NCBI GenBank assembly: GCA_008508345.1
Contig: QNGE01003294.1
Coordinates: forward strand, 24,110 to 88,109
DNA: 64,000 nt
Direction of reading: 5' to 3'
Source: Paragonimus westermani
Taxonomy: Eukaryota; Platyhelminthes; Trematoda; Plagiorchiida; Troglotrematidae
The notes below the pieces were generated by a model that searched no databases, was not told the DNA's origin, and was given only the letters and a program-made list of their open reading frames with translations. A program made the translations under genes and the position numbers. This document shows, one piece after another, positions 11,320 to 22,284 of the stretch (its first letter is position 1; every line of letters starts with the position of its first letter).

Positions 11320-12800
11320 GCCATCAGCAGTAACCCCTTGACACGTCCTTCATTCTTGTTACTCCATGATGGGTATCGTGCATTTCTTCAAGCAATCGTT
11401 TTCGCACCTCTTGTGGCGGAATTACTCGAGAGCCCCAGAAATTACAACCATTCTGTAAACTTAATCCATCATTCCAAAACATGAATGGTTTCAATTCAGC
11501 AAAGACTTCCACAGGCCACCCACTTGTTGCAAAATGTAGGATTTTTCAAAGTGCTGGATCATGATTTGCCAACTGCCTATTCTGATCATTCTGGATGGGC
11601 GTTGTGTCCAAATGATGCATGAGGTTGACCAGTTCGAGTAGTTTGCTCGTTGATTTTGTTGGGTTGGTTAGAGAACGGCGACTCAAAGTATCAGCCGTAG
11701 TGTTACTGACTCCGACGACGTAACGAAGTTCGTAGTGGTAGGCGCTTATAAGCAACGTTCACTTCTGTATTTTCGAGGAAAACATGCTGAATTTCTCTCA
11801 CCTCTTCTAGTAACGCCACAACGGCTTGTGGTCCGTATGGATTTCAAAATACCGTCCCCAGTCGTACTGATGAAGACATTCAGTTCCACAAAATTACAGT
11901 CAAGCCGTCCTTGTCTAGCTGGGAATAGTTTATTCCAGGTGGTTATAAAGCTCGTGAAGCAAAGGCAACTGTTCTGGAAAGTCTTCGATTTGTTGGGGAC
12001 GAATCGCATTGCAATATTAGTAGCTTGTGTGGATCACAATGGAGGGGGAATAAAGAAGTGCCCCACTTCTTTTTTTACATCAACAAACGCCTAAACTTCC
12101 ATCAGGCTCCAAATTGAGGGTGTATTTTTGTGTAACAACGTATACAAAATAGAAGTGTTGTGGAAGCATGAGACAGGAAACGACAGCAACGTGACAACAT
12201 TCCCAAAAATGACGGAGTCCAGCTCCGTTTCGTGGATCCGACACATCAAGAATGGGCTACATTTTATCTCCCAACATGTATAGAACGTTTTTTAGGGTCG
12301 GTATCCTGGATAACGAGCAGAGACAGAGAAGAACTCGCATTTTGACCTCCCAGCTTCAATCTGATTTGCAGGAGTTTGTAAAGTGCCTCGGTCAATGTGT
12401 CCAAATGCTCAGATGCCGTGAGCCCATTGCTAAGAATATCATCCTTTGAAAAATCGTCGGAACCGAACAGATATCAAAAGGTAACCGTATATACTGAAAA
12501 GGCTCGTGTGCGTAGTGATTGTAATGGAAGCACGTGATAGCTACCATTTGGGAATAGTCATAACTCAGGTAAACTTTTGTGAATTTTCGCCATCGACGAG
12601 TGTAGCTTACAAATCCTCTAACTGAAGCAAGGAGTATTTGTCTAGCATAGAAACACGGTTCACTGTTAATCTATAATCACCACAATGCCGTACTCATCCA
12701 TCTGGATTGACGATAGGAAAAATTGAAGTTCCCTTATCACAAGGTTGCACAGGAATAATTCAGCTTTCCTTGTACAGCCGACTCAGCCCCTACTCGAATT
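11320..12800 (-). pseudogene. Ty3/gypsy pol remnant (RT, RNase H, integrase N-terminus)
   Basis: Reading the minus strand from 12800 downwards, the order is: an RT block CGDYRLTVNRVS near 12690-12655; a decayed palm ending KDDILSNGLTASEHLDTL near 12450-12390 (the catalytic DD is kept, the preceding residue lost); an RNase H block HTDHKPL near 11840-11815; the post-RNase H segment LISAYHYELRYVVGVSNTTAD...TLSRR at 11755-11680; and an integrase zinc-binding start with RVIPPQEVRKRLLEEMHDTHHG at 11512-11350. This is the standard gypsy gene order. Multiple frameshifts and stops break it, and no LTRs are seen beside it. Confidence 0.75.
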
Positions 12801-12997
12801 TTGATCTTAATGAATAAGCCAAGGTTGCTGCTGGACAAACTACCCTCAAATGTTTGGCTGTCCTTCAACGGTTTTTACGATATCTAATGTACCTGGAGAA
12901 CACTGGAACAATACTATCCGAGTAGGTTAGGGCAGTCCTCAGCCATTACTTACACTGGTAAAGATCGCTTTTCGCTGCCATATGGGACGCGGACAGT

Positions 12998-13416
12998 TGT
13001 AACCGTCGTCTCGCCCTCTCACGCGGCCGATCGCGCGACAAGCCGGCCAGTTTCAGTGACACTCCCTGTCCTAACCAGCACATGCGCGTCCACACATCCA
13101 CCGGTCCGAATGCTCTCCCACACCCGAATACACTCGCGCAGCCACCATCTCCACACTCAGCCAACTGGAACGCCCCAATTGAGTGTGATTCGGCGTGTTC
13201 ACATGGGGACACGCGGTTGGACCGGGTTCAGAACGGAGAGCAACACAACCCAGAACGGGACAAGGCACGGTCCAGGCGAGTGCTACCGCATTTAGCTTGT
13301 GCATCAACCCCAACAATAAAGATTCAAGCCATTGACTTCACCTTTCCATTGACCATCATTGAGATATCGTTGTCTGTTAGTGGGTACGCAAGCTTTCACG
13401 GCTAAGAGTTCCAACA
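12998..13416 (-). mobile_element. Solo LTR, family B, with 4-bp TSD
   Basis: On the minus strand this runs TGTTGGAACTC...GGTTACA (419 bp), with TG...CA ends. 'cagt' flanks both sides at 12994-12997 and 13417-13420. A second copy lies in the same orientation as the minus strand at 16826-16988, is cut by the assembly gap, and resumes at 20047-20086. No internal retroviral-type sequence adjoins it, so it is read as a solo LTR. Confidence 0.75.
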
Positions 13417-15599
13417 CAGTGCACTTTTCCAGTATGGGGATCGGCTGTTCAGTATTTGCGTGCAAGTTCGACTGACACGTGAATTTTCGGCAGATTTTTG
13501 ACAGAGGCAACAAGTATTACCGTTACGGACGCTCAAGTATCAATTTCCACACGGACGGGTTGTCCCTCTGTTTTCAGCCACAACAAAATAGGGTTTACAA
13601 TAGTTAGCAGTCATAACACTCCAGAACACCGTTAACCATAGGGTCGCATTCAGTGGCACCGTCGACGGGTTTTGTTTGTTTTACTGGAGATTAAGAATTT
13701 GGCGATTGGGAGACTTATGCGACACACACGAGCCAAATATCCAGTTTTTCAACACAAGTGGCAAACTGCCTCCTTGTGGTAGCACTCGTTGACCAGGGTG
13801 CTGACCTATGCACCGATGGCACATAAACGATTTGTTCGTGGGTTTTAATAACCCACCAATGAATTTAACAACAACCTGAACGACTTCCGTGTACGTTTCC
13901 TATGAAAACGTGGTTAACTGGTTAGTGACGCTTTCCCACCATAGAATAATCATGCAAGCTTTCTACCGGGTTAAAGTGGATTCATCTTCTGACAGTGATC
14001 TTTCACGTACTTGTTCGCCATAGATCTCCGAAATCAAACATTGTGGGGTCATTTCATCCTCGAACAGCCGTCAGGCATGGATTGTTGAATGCGAGCAGTG
14101 AAATCTTCCACAAACTCATCGAGAACTTCACGGAGCACCATCTCGCAGTGTGTGTTGACCTGTTCCCCACAACTCATTTGGTGCGTTCAACGTGTCAGTA
14201 ACAATCTGCTTTTTGTCAGCGCGTAGTGCATCAAAATGTTTTTGGTCCTCAGAGCCGAGAAATTGTCAAATTAATTGAATCTTGTTATTCTCTGAAAGAA
14301 CGGTATTTTGCTGTAATACAGGCACTGTTCCAAATAATTTATTCTGAACGGTTCCATGTCGTTAGACGGTTTTCCACGTGCAGCACATCAAAGCTGTGCA
14401 GGTAAATGTAACATCACAGACATTTTTCTCACGTCGCCAAATAATAAGCCTTAGAGATCGATAACACGATAGCGCAGCAGTACACGCGCAAGGCCCGTAG
14501 TCCGAGTAGAGACAGAACACGCGTCAAAACATCACGTTTTATTGATTGAATAGCGTCCAAACGGCCAAAACGGCCTGGGACTGTGGCCAATAAAATTCTA
14601 GGCAGGTAGATTGTCAAGGTTAGTCACGACCATTTAGAGAGCGGCCGAATGAAGCAGATGGTTCGGTACTGCATATTTAACAAGTGGCAGTGCATTTCTT
14701 TGCTCCACTTGAAATTTGGACTTGACCGTGCTCACGTGATACAACCATTTTGGCCACTGTTGTAACGCGCAGCAGAAACCACCAAGCGCGCACGGATTGA
14801 ATTTGAATTGCGTAACAGAGCGGCCTGTTGTGTTGTCGGCGTCGTTTTAGCTCACGTTTGTGTGAGTCGTGTGCATGACTTACTAGGCCTTTGGTTCATT
14901 CTTGTTCGTGTTATTTCTTTTTACAGGACTGTTGTTGGAACCCATACTTCAGAAGAACGATGTTGCCCGCTATCTCTACATTGCTCCAAAGTTGGTCTGC
15001 AAGAGCTACGGGCAGTCAGAGTAAAAACGGCTGACTCGCACGTTACACTGTGCTGCTGTTTTCCCAGCCGACGCGACCGAATTACCCTATCCAAACGCTT
15101 AGCCACATTCGCTTGCAATTAGTACTCATATTGTCCTACCGGCACGAAAAGAGATACAGTGTCTGTTAACATCAGTCGATGATCCCACGACTGGGATTTT
15201 CCTCTAAGTCGAAATCCGAGATACGGAACTCTTCAAGCGTTGTATTGGTAACTGAAGAGCAAAAAAATGTTTTTCTGTGAAATATTGTTTGTTATCCTAT
15301 TGTATTGTGGACCTTCCCGTATAGCGGGCCAACGCATTCTACCCTGCCATTCACGTTTGTTCAGCAACCACTGTCTCTTCTCTTTCTCAGCCAAACAAAA
15401 GGTTGAACTATTCTCTCTCTCCTGCACACAAATACATCAGGTGATGCTTCCCCGTCAGCGTTTGTGAGCTACAAGATCTGTTATACGAGCCGTGTTGCTA
15501 CTATGTTGCTTGGTGGATCGCTCCGATATGTTCAGTTACGCTCATCTGGAGTCTTGAGAACGCAAGAATGTGCATTTGCATCGGTTTTTCGACGACACT
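13417..15599. other. No gene recognised
   Basis: Only short frames. The longest, 14808-15122 (plus, about 104 codons), is cysteine-rich but matches nothing known to me. Confidence 0.3.
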
Positions 15600-15680
15600 G
15601 TAGGGTTAACGATCGGATGTCACCAGTGGAACTGTTACACGTACGCACATCGAGACCTTATAGAGGTATGTGGGGAGTAG
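15600..15680 (+). pseudogene. Possible gypsy integrase C-terminal fragment
   Basis: A plus-strand frame reads RVNDRMSPVELLHVRTSRP. It resembles the '..SPAELL.GR.LRT' block that follows the integrase core in many gypsy elements. The match is short and isolated. Confidence 0.3.
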
Positions 15681-16160
15681 CGTTGAGTCAGCTAGGGCAG
15701 ATTTATGAGAACTATTTTGCGAAATTGTTTCTTTAACTACCTGATCTTACGGAACCAGTGGTACAAATGATTGTCAAATCTGAATACCTTGCAAGTTCAC
15801 TGAACGGAAAGTTTGAACGATCTCACGCTGTAATGCCATCACAGCAGCCTGTGTCCATATTCGACTACTCAATGTGTGGTCAACCTTGAGAGACCAAACG
15901 TGTCTCACTGGGTGGATTGTTACTCAACTCCACATTGAACGGTTGTATTGATTTTGAAATGTGTGTGATACAACGTTAAAAGATGCATGTCGAAGTTAAA
16001 CAGAAGATCGCAGTGACTAGCTGTTGTATATGTATTCGAGCCCCATCCGCTACATGCCTTACGGACAATAACAACGGTAGTGAGAACAAACGACTCAGTG
16101 GAAGCGCATAATGCATTGTCGCATTCACAAGCGATGAGTAGTCGGGGATTTGGTTTATTT

Positions 16161-16296
16161 TCAAGTTGACCACCACTCACATTTGGTCGCAGCCTTCACA
16201 TTCAGACAAACTTCTCAGCCGGCCTCTTTCGAAAAGAAGCACTAGACTCGAGTTTTGCTCTCATTAGAGCTCGTCAGTAGTGCATATCCTTGCCAC
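16161..16296 (-). repeat. SINE copy, 5'-truncated, inside the solo LTR (SINE-C)
   Basis: Shares the 3' body of the family ('gtggtcaacttgaaaa' tail read on the minus strand) but lacks the tRNA-like head. It lies head to head with the next copy. Confidence 0.75.
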
Positions 16297-16344
16297 ATCA
16301 TTGCTCGCAAGCGAGAGTGGTTGAGCGTTCAGATTCGATAATTT

Positions 16345-16524
16345 GGTCAATGGCGCAGTGGTTAACACGGTTGCCTCATGATTGGGATGGCTGGAGTTCA
16401 AATCCCGGCCGTGGCAAGGATATGCACTACTCGAGTCTAGTGCTTGTTTTCGAAAGAGGCCGGCTGAAAAGTCTGTCTGAATGTGAAGGCTGCGATCAAA
16501 TGTGGATGGTGGTCAACCTGAAAA
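16345..16524 (+). repeat. tRNA-derived SINE with A and B boxes (SINE-D)
   Basis: The A box TGGCGCAGTGG is at 16351-16361 and the B box AGTTCAAATCC at 16395-16405, a tRNA-like spacing. This is the best-preserved promoter of the family in the window. The body then matches the other copies up to 'ggtcaacctgaaaag'. Confidence 0.85.
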
Positions 16525-16825
16525 GCATTTACAAGCATTCGGGCCATTTTAAAGTGCAGGGACGAGTGAACCGTTGGTCGTTGAAGCCGGGACCAATCAG
16601 AACACACTTCGAACCTTGGCACGCGTTTGGGGCACACAGACGGCCTTGACGCGTATACAACACTAGCATGCTGTTCCATTTTGATTGATGGGATTTCACA
16701 GGCAGCTTCAAACACTTACAACCATGGGTATCGACACTCCTCTGACCCACACGATATCGTGCACCAGTCAACTCCAAGAGAGTCCTTGAAACTGAAAAAT
16801 AGTTTGCAGTACTAACTTCGTTACT

Positions 16826-16988
16826 AGTGGAACTCTTAACCGTGATAGCTTGAGTACGCACTAACAAATAACGATATCTCAAAGATAGTCAATGAAAAGG
16901 TCAAGTCAATGGATTGGATCTTTATTGTTGGGATTTTGGTGTACAAGCTTAATGCAGTAGCGCTCGTCTGGACCGTGTCCTGTCCTGT
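16826..16988 (+). mobile_element. 5' part of family B LTR, cut by the assembly gap
   Basis: Reverse-complement match to 13416-13255. It breaks off at the N run. The remaining end of the same copy is at 20047-20086, and 'tact' occurs at 16822-16825 and 20087-20090 as a candidate TSD. Confidence 0.75.
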
Positions 16989-17597
16989 NNNNNNNNNNNN
17001 NNNNNNNNNNNNNNNNNNNNNNNNNNNNNNNNNNNNNNNNNNNNNNNNNNNNNNNNNNNNNNNNNNNNNNNNNNNNNNNNNNNNNNNNNNNNNNNNNNNN
17101 NNNNNNNNNNNNNNNNNNNNNNNNNNNNNNNNNNNNNNNNNNNNNNNNNNNNNNNNNNNNNNNNNNNNNNNNNNNNNNNNNNNNNNNNNNNNNNNNNNNN
17201 NNNNNNNNNNNNNNNNNNNNNNNNNNNNNNNNNNNNNNNNNNNNNNNNNNNNNNNNNNNNNNNNNNNNNNNNNNNNNNNNNNNNNNNNNNNNNNNNNNNN
17301 NNNNNNNNNNNNNNNNNNNNNNNNNNNNNNNNNNNNNNNNNNNNNNNNNNNNNNNNNNNNNNNNNNNNNNNNNNNNNNNNNNNNNNNNNNNNNNNNNNNN
17401 NNNNNNNNNNNNNNNNNNNNNNNNNNNNNNNNNNNNNNNNNNNNNNNNNNNNNNNNNNNNNNNNNNNNNNNNNNNNNNNNNNNNNNNNNNNNNNNNNNNN
17501 NNNNNNNNNNNNNNNNNNNNNNNNNNNNNNNNNNNNNNNNNNNNNNNNNNNNNNNNNNNNNNNNNNNNNNNNNNNNNNNNNNNNNNNNNNNNNNNNN
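16989..17597. other. Assembly gap (609 N)
   Basis: A run of undetermined bases. Alignment of the flanking LTR halves (16988 and 20047) to the copy at 12998-13416 suggests only about 0.2 kb is really missing between those two ends. Confidence 0.95.
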
Positions 17598-17755
17598 TGT
17601 GTGTCTAGTCCCTGTGTGTCGTTAAATATTTGTTGTATATAACTGACATGTTTTACGTTTGCGACTGATGAGAGTAAATGAAATGTTAACATATCGCAAT
17701 ATATGTCTTCTTTCTGCTCTGATGAATTGGTTAAAGGGAACTCAGTGTTTCACAT
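17598..17755 (+). repeat. PLE pLTR-like repeat carrying the best hammerhead core
   Basis: Reverse-complement homologue of the PLE-3 terminal repeat at about 21918-22390 (minus). The match runs through the hammerhead and on through 'gggaactcagtgtttc', after allowing for the family L insertion at 21981-22283. Its duplicate is 20995-21122. Confidence 0.65.
17659..17699 (+). ncRNA. Type I hammerhead ribozyme candidate
   Basis: A 41-nt motif: stem I TTGCGA (17659-17664), exact core CTGATGA (17665-17671), an 8-nt stem II/loop (17672-17679), GAAA (17680-17683), stem III TGT/ACA with a 2-nt loop (17684-17691), cleavage site UA (17692-17693), and stem I 3' strand TCGCAA (17694-17699). All six stem I pairs are Watson-Crick. 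The weak point is stem II, which has only a G-U closing pair (G-C in the sister copy at 22299-22306). Hammerheads in PLE pLTRs are known in general; activity here is unproven. Confidence 0.6.
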
Positions 17756-18292
17756 TATTTTCAACCGAAACAAGTCGAAAAACAGCAATAACTTCACACA
17801 CAGTCCTTTTTGTGCGAACAAAACGGGTTGGTGGTATCGGGGTGCAGTTGTCTCTGTGTGTCATAAAAACACGTTCTTATTGACGTGGAAGAACGGTACG
17901 GGGGACGATTGCTCGGTCAATAGCGTGTTATGTCAACACAGAATGCTTGTTGATTGATGACATTGGCTCTTTTCGGTTGTTGGTTGTTATACTACCTGGG
18001 TCCTCAATGGTGTGTGCTCTGACATCCCGGTTCCCACCTGCCCTTCATTTCTGTTAGCATAGAATTTTCCCCATCTACAATTGTATTCATAAATCACATT
18101 TGGTTCGTCGAACTGAAGTAGTGTTTTCTCGATCGGTGTTGTGGGAATCCAAAGCTTTTGTAACCAAGCTCTGGACTGTCAGCACTGCACGTACGAACAA
18201 CAGAAGATATCACTCCGTTTCTGCCCTGAACGCTAATTGTGGAATCACTGTTTACTTAAGAACGGTTAGTGAGGAAGTAATTTGTATACTAG

Positions 18293-18609
18293 TGTAGCGA
18301 CAACGGGAGGCCGCACAGTACTACTTACACCACCACTATTCAGTAGTGAGACGAAATCATGGATCGAAATGGCCGCGGGACAAATACGGGAGAGACACGG
18401 GATTGATCACTGGAGAGCAGCGTCACGTGGAATGGCTTTTGATACATGAAGGAACTAAGCATTGGCATTCATAGCGACTGGGACATCCTGAGACCAGTGT
18501 TGTGTGCAAATGATTGTTTTTGTTCGTTGTCCGGTTGGGACGCATTACCCGTATGCTGGTTTCTCCGAGTAAATAACCTTTGTGCCATGCGCGTTATCGG
18601 TTCACAACA
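18293..18609 (+). mobile_element. Solo-LTR-like repeat, family L, with 4-bp TSD
   Basis: A 317-bp copy starting TGTAGCGACAACGG and ending GGTTCACAACA, with 'ctag' at 18289-18292 and 18610-18613. It lies in the unique middle of the misplaced contig. Confidence 0.8.
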
Positions 18610-19774
18610 CTAGCATCATGAAATAGCCTATAAGTCCTTTCGGACAGTTGCTATTAGGCTACAACCTCCTATAAATGATACTGCGAGTTTTTGTGCCTTC
18701 CTTTTGCTGTGATTTAAAACTTAGAATTTTTAAAGCCGTCCACAACACCCAAATGCATTTACGCTGCCAACTTACCTGGGGAGCAAACTGCGTAGTGTCA
18801 ACCCTCTATGTTCTTTATCCAATTTCATAACGGCAAATGTGTGGTTCAAATTTTTTGCGTTTCAATTTCTACCTAATGTCCCACATACAAAATTAGTCCG
18901 TATTAAGTCTTGTATAATCTCTTAGCAGAATTCTATGAATTCACTTCCATAAAATTTAAAGCAGATCACCCTACGTCATCAAATAGAACAATTTGTTTTT
19001 TGACGTCTGCGACGACCTTCTACAACTCTTTGTGCGTGGTTCGTGTAATTCATCCCTGTGAGCTCTATCGTGGCATTTTGAGGCGAAACTGGTAAGAACC
19101 CTCATGAAACATCTGATATCGGCTGTTGGAACTAGCAATCCTTTATCCTCTCATATTCTTATCATATTCCTGAGGAATACACACCTGTCGGAACACTGCC
19201 ACTAAAACGGAAGTAACGCTCTGACGAACGGTTGTTTTCCATAATCGGTTCTACAACCGATACAGTTACTAAGAGTTTATCAGTGTCAAACCATGGAACG
19301 CATTAAATAATCGTTAGGGTCTGATAGCAAAATGTGAATTTTATGATCCTCGCAGTCGGATTGCGCAACCATAGCATGTGCTTTCACGCGTAATTCACTC
19401 AGTCCTTGCAACTTTCGTGGTCACAGATCAAACATACTAACTCTGGTGACAAACATTTGGCCCTGACAGTGCAAAGTAGCATCCAGCCAGCGTCCGGTCT
19501 AGGTCAAACCAAGTATGTTGCTTATGGTATCCGTTTATAACGTCAGATGTTAGTGGGTATTGAATGAATTCTGCAGTTGGTCCCATTATAAATTGTGGTA
19601 AAACCTCTGTATTTGTATTGGCATAAGGAAGAATGATCAAATAGGCATCTCTTAAATATTTCAAAAATGGTAATCGCGTTACTACAACTTGCTATTAGGC
19701 CTACTTTACCCTCGAAACACTGAGTTCCCTTCAACCACTTCATCAGAGTGGATAGAAGACATGTATTGTGATAT

Positions 19775-20045
19775 TGTAGTGAGGACAGACGGCTGCGCCA
19801 TACTACTTACACCACTATTCAGTAACAGCATGGATCGAAATGATTGCGGGATAAATACGGGGGAGATACAAGAAGGATCATTAGTGGGCAGCATCAGTTG
19901 CAATGGCTTCAGCCATATGACGGAACTGGAATACGATATCCAAAGCGACTGGAGCATCCTCGGATGAGTGTGGTGTGCAAATGAGTGTTTTTGTCCGTAG
20001 TCCAGTTGAGACGCCTAAGTGGTGTGTTGGTTTCTCCGAATAAAC
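19775..20045 (+). mobile_element. Family L copy, duplicate of 21981-22251, cut at contig end
   Basis: Matches 21981-22251 throughout by eye. The copy stops at the N at 20046, so it lacks its last ~32 bp. It is an assembly duplicate, not a second insertion. Confidence 0.85.
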
Positions 20046-20046
20046 N
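20046..20046. other. Single-N contig join
   Basis: The sequence to the right begins inside family B LTR sequence and has no continuity with the family L sequence to the left. Confidence 0.9.
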
Positions 20047-20086
20047 CAAGTGATAGGACGCGTGAGAGGGCGAGACGAGGGCTACA
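20047..20086 (+). mobile_element. 3' end of the gap-split family B LTR
   Basis: Matches the reverse complement of about 13041-12998 ('cgtgagagggcgagacga' is shared). It is the other half of 16826-16988. Confidence 0.7.
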
Positions 20087-20994
20087 TACTCCGATGAATG
20101 CACTGCTGCTCCCTGGATGTCACATGCCGTACATATAATTATCTGGTCCTTGCGCTGCGTATCGTATCTTCAAACACGATGGAGCTACAGTTGTCGCTGC
20201 AGACTTTTTTGATTTGACCGGTTGAAAATGACCGCTTTGAAAATGACACGTTGTAACTAATTCACCCCAATACTTTTGTGATAGGATTCTGGTGCAAGAA
20301 GTATGCTCCATGGTCGCTTGTGTCATATTGTCCCTCAAGTTACAAAGTTCACGGGAATATGCAAATGAAAATGTTGCTTCACAGACAAGTTCAGCTACAC
20401 CTGTGTATTGCTCACGCCAACCATAAGTCAGTTACTTAGATTCTGTTCTAGTCGATCGTAAAGTTACCACGTGTCACTGATTTATTAAATTGTAAGATGA
20501 AATTTTGTTAGGTCGTGCCTAGCGCAGTGGGCGTCGTTCCCCCGTTCGATTCTTCAATTGGTTTCAGACATACTAAGGACCAAGGAAACACGAAATGTGG
20601 TAAACTTAGAGGAAAATAAGAACACCAACCCATCTAGGAACTTGTATGTAAATAAACGTAATTACTGCTCGTTTTTCATCCCTACCTTCTAGAACTTGGT
20701 TATGCCTGTTGGCAAAAGTTGCTTTTCCGAACAAATCGCATAGTTTCCAATGTGACACTGATATGCTATTCAGCTCGTTAACGAAAATTGCATGATTACG
20801 TTTGCTGATTTTGTATGGAAGTCTGATGTCATACGATTTGTACTCGAGCAAATTGCACTGCATTCCCACAGCTCGTGGTTTCGAACACATTATCATTCGA
20901 ACTTACCAACCGACGTTATGTGCACAGAAGTGGTTGAAACAACCGGTCGGGTTGCCATGGTCATGATTACATAATAATATCTGGTGTGCTTGTG
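20087..20994. other. No gene recognised
   Basis: A minus-strand frame of about 96 codons at 20606-20896 matches nothing I know. The stretch ends in a short TG run at about 20991-21000. Confidence 0.3.
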
Positions 20995-21055
20995 TGTGTG
21001 TCTAGTCCCTGTGTGTCGTTAAATATTTGTTGTATATAACTGACATGTTTTACGT

Positions 21056-21096
21056 TTGCGACTGATGAGAGTAAATGAAATGTTAACATATCGCAA
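21056..21096 (+). ncRNA. Hammerhead candidate, assembly duplicate of 17659-17699
   Basis: Identical sequence. It is the same locus assembled twice rather than an independent copy. Confidence 0.6.
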
Positions 21097-21122
21097 TATA
21101 TGTCTTCTTTCTGCTCTGATGA

Positions 21123-21123
21123 N
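21123..21123. other. Single-N join hiding about 1.19 kb
   Basis: The left flank equals 17598-17725 and the right flank equals 18918 onwards. The true intervening sequence is 17726-18917. Confidence 0.85.
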
Positions 21124-21980
21124 TCTCTTAGCAGAATTCTATGAATTCACTTCCATAAAATTTAAAGCAGATCACCCTACGTCATCAAATAGAACAATTT
21201 GTTTTTTGACGTCTGCGACGACCTTCTACAACTCTTTGTGCGTGGTTCGTGTAATTCATCCCTGTGAGCTCTATCGTGGCATTTTGAGGCGAAACTGGTA
21301 AGAACCCTCATGAAACATCTGATATCGGCTGTTGGAACTAGCAATCCTTTATCCTCTCATATTCTTATCATATTCCTGAGGAATACACACCTGTCGGAAC
21401 ACTGCCACTAAAACGGAAGTAACGCTCTGACGAACGGTTGTTTTCCATAATCGGTTCTACAACCGATACAGTTACTAAGAGTTTATCAGTGTCAAACCAT
21501 GGAACGCATTAAATAATCGTTAGGGTCTGATAGCAAAATGTGAATTTTATGATCCTCGCAGTCGGATTGCGCAACCATAGCATGTGCTTTCACGCGTAAT
21601 TCACTCAGTCCTTGCAACTTTCGTGGTCACAGATCAAACATACTAACTCTGGTGACAAACATTTGGCCCTGACAGTGCAAAGTAGCATCCAGCCAGCGTC
21701 CGGTCTAGGTCAAACCAAGTATGTTGCTTATGGTATCCGTTTATAACGTCAGATGTTAGTGGGTATTGAATGAATTCTGCAGTTGGTCCCATTATAAATT
21801 GTGGTAAAACCTCTGTATTTGTATTGGCATAAGGAAGAATGATCAAATAGGCATCTCTTAAATATTTCAAAAATGGTAATCGCGTTACTACAACTTGCTA
21901 TTAGGCCTACTTTACCCTCGAAACACTGAGTTCCCTTCAACCACTTCATCAGAGTGGATAGAAGACATGTATTGTGATAT

Positions 21981-22283
21981 TGTAGTGAGGACAGACGGCT
22001 GCGCCATACTACTTACACCACTATTCAGTAACAGCATGGATCGAAATGATTGCGGGATAAATACGGGGGAGATACAAGAAGGATCATTAGTGGGCAGCAT
22101 CAGTTGCAATGGCTTCAGCCATATGACGGAACTGGAATACGATATCCAAAGCGACTGGAGCATCCTCGGATGAGTGTGGTGTGCAAATGAGTGTTTTTGT
22201 CCGTAGTCCAGTTGAGACGCCTAAGTGGTGTGTTGGTTTCTCCGAATAAACTTCTGTGCCACCCGCCTTCTGGGTCCACAACA
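21981..22283 (+). mobile_element. Solo-LTR-like repeat, family L, inserted into a PLE pLTR, with 4-bp TSD
   Basis: A 303-bp copy with intact ends TGTAGTGAGGAC...GGTCCACAACA. The TSD 'atat' is at 21977-21980 and 22284-22287, and AATAAA is at about 22245-22250. The host sequence on either side joins into the PLE-3 terminal repeat. The insertion point coincides with the predicted cleavage site of that repeat's hammerhead-like motif. Confidence 0.85.
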
Positions 22284-22284
22284 A

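Larger units (their letters stand above)
16022..16662 (-). mobile_element. Solo LTR of the 51-kb gypsy family, interrupted by SINEs, with 5-bp TSD
   Basis: On the plus strand the repeat opens TGTTGTATATG and closes GTATACAACA. Its outer parts (16022-16155 and 16525-16662) align with the LTRs at 51067-51282 and 52876-53105, including the shared 'caataacaacgg' and 'ggcacacagacgg' segments. A perfect 5-bp direct repeat 'ctagc' flanks it at 16017-16021 and 16663-16667. The interior is replaced by two SINE copies that inserted later. Orientation is set by the minus-strand coding of the 51-kb element. Confidence 0.8.
17598..20045. other. Misplaced contig (belongs between 21122 and 21124)
   Basis: Bases 17598-17725 match 20995-21122, and 18918-20045 match 21124-22251, with no difference noticed by eye. 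The contig therefore bridges the single N at 21123 and is present twice in part. Its unique middle, 17726-18917, is the sequence missing at that N. Confidence 0.85.

Noticed and set aside
16345..16420. tRNA gene
   Set aside because: A and B boxes are present but no cloverleaf closes, and the sequence recurs as a SINE with a constant non-tRNA body.
16909..17692. Long open frames on both strands across 17.0-17.6 kb
   Set aside because: They are open only because of the 609 N bases.
18918..22251. Genuine 1.1-kb tandem or segmental duplication
   Set aside because: The copies match throughout by eye and their ends fall exactly at N joins, which fits overlapping contigs better than a real duplication.
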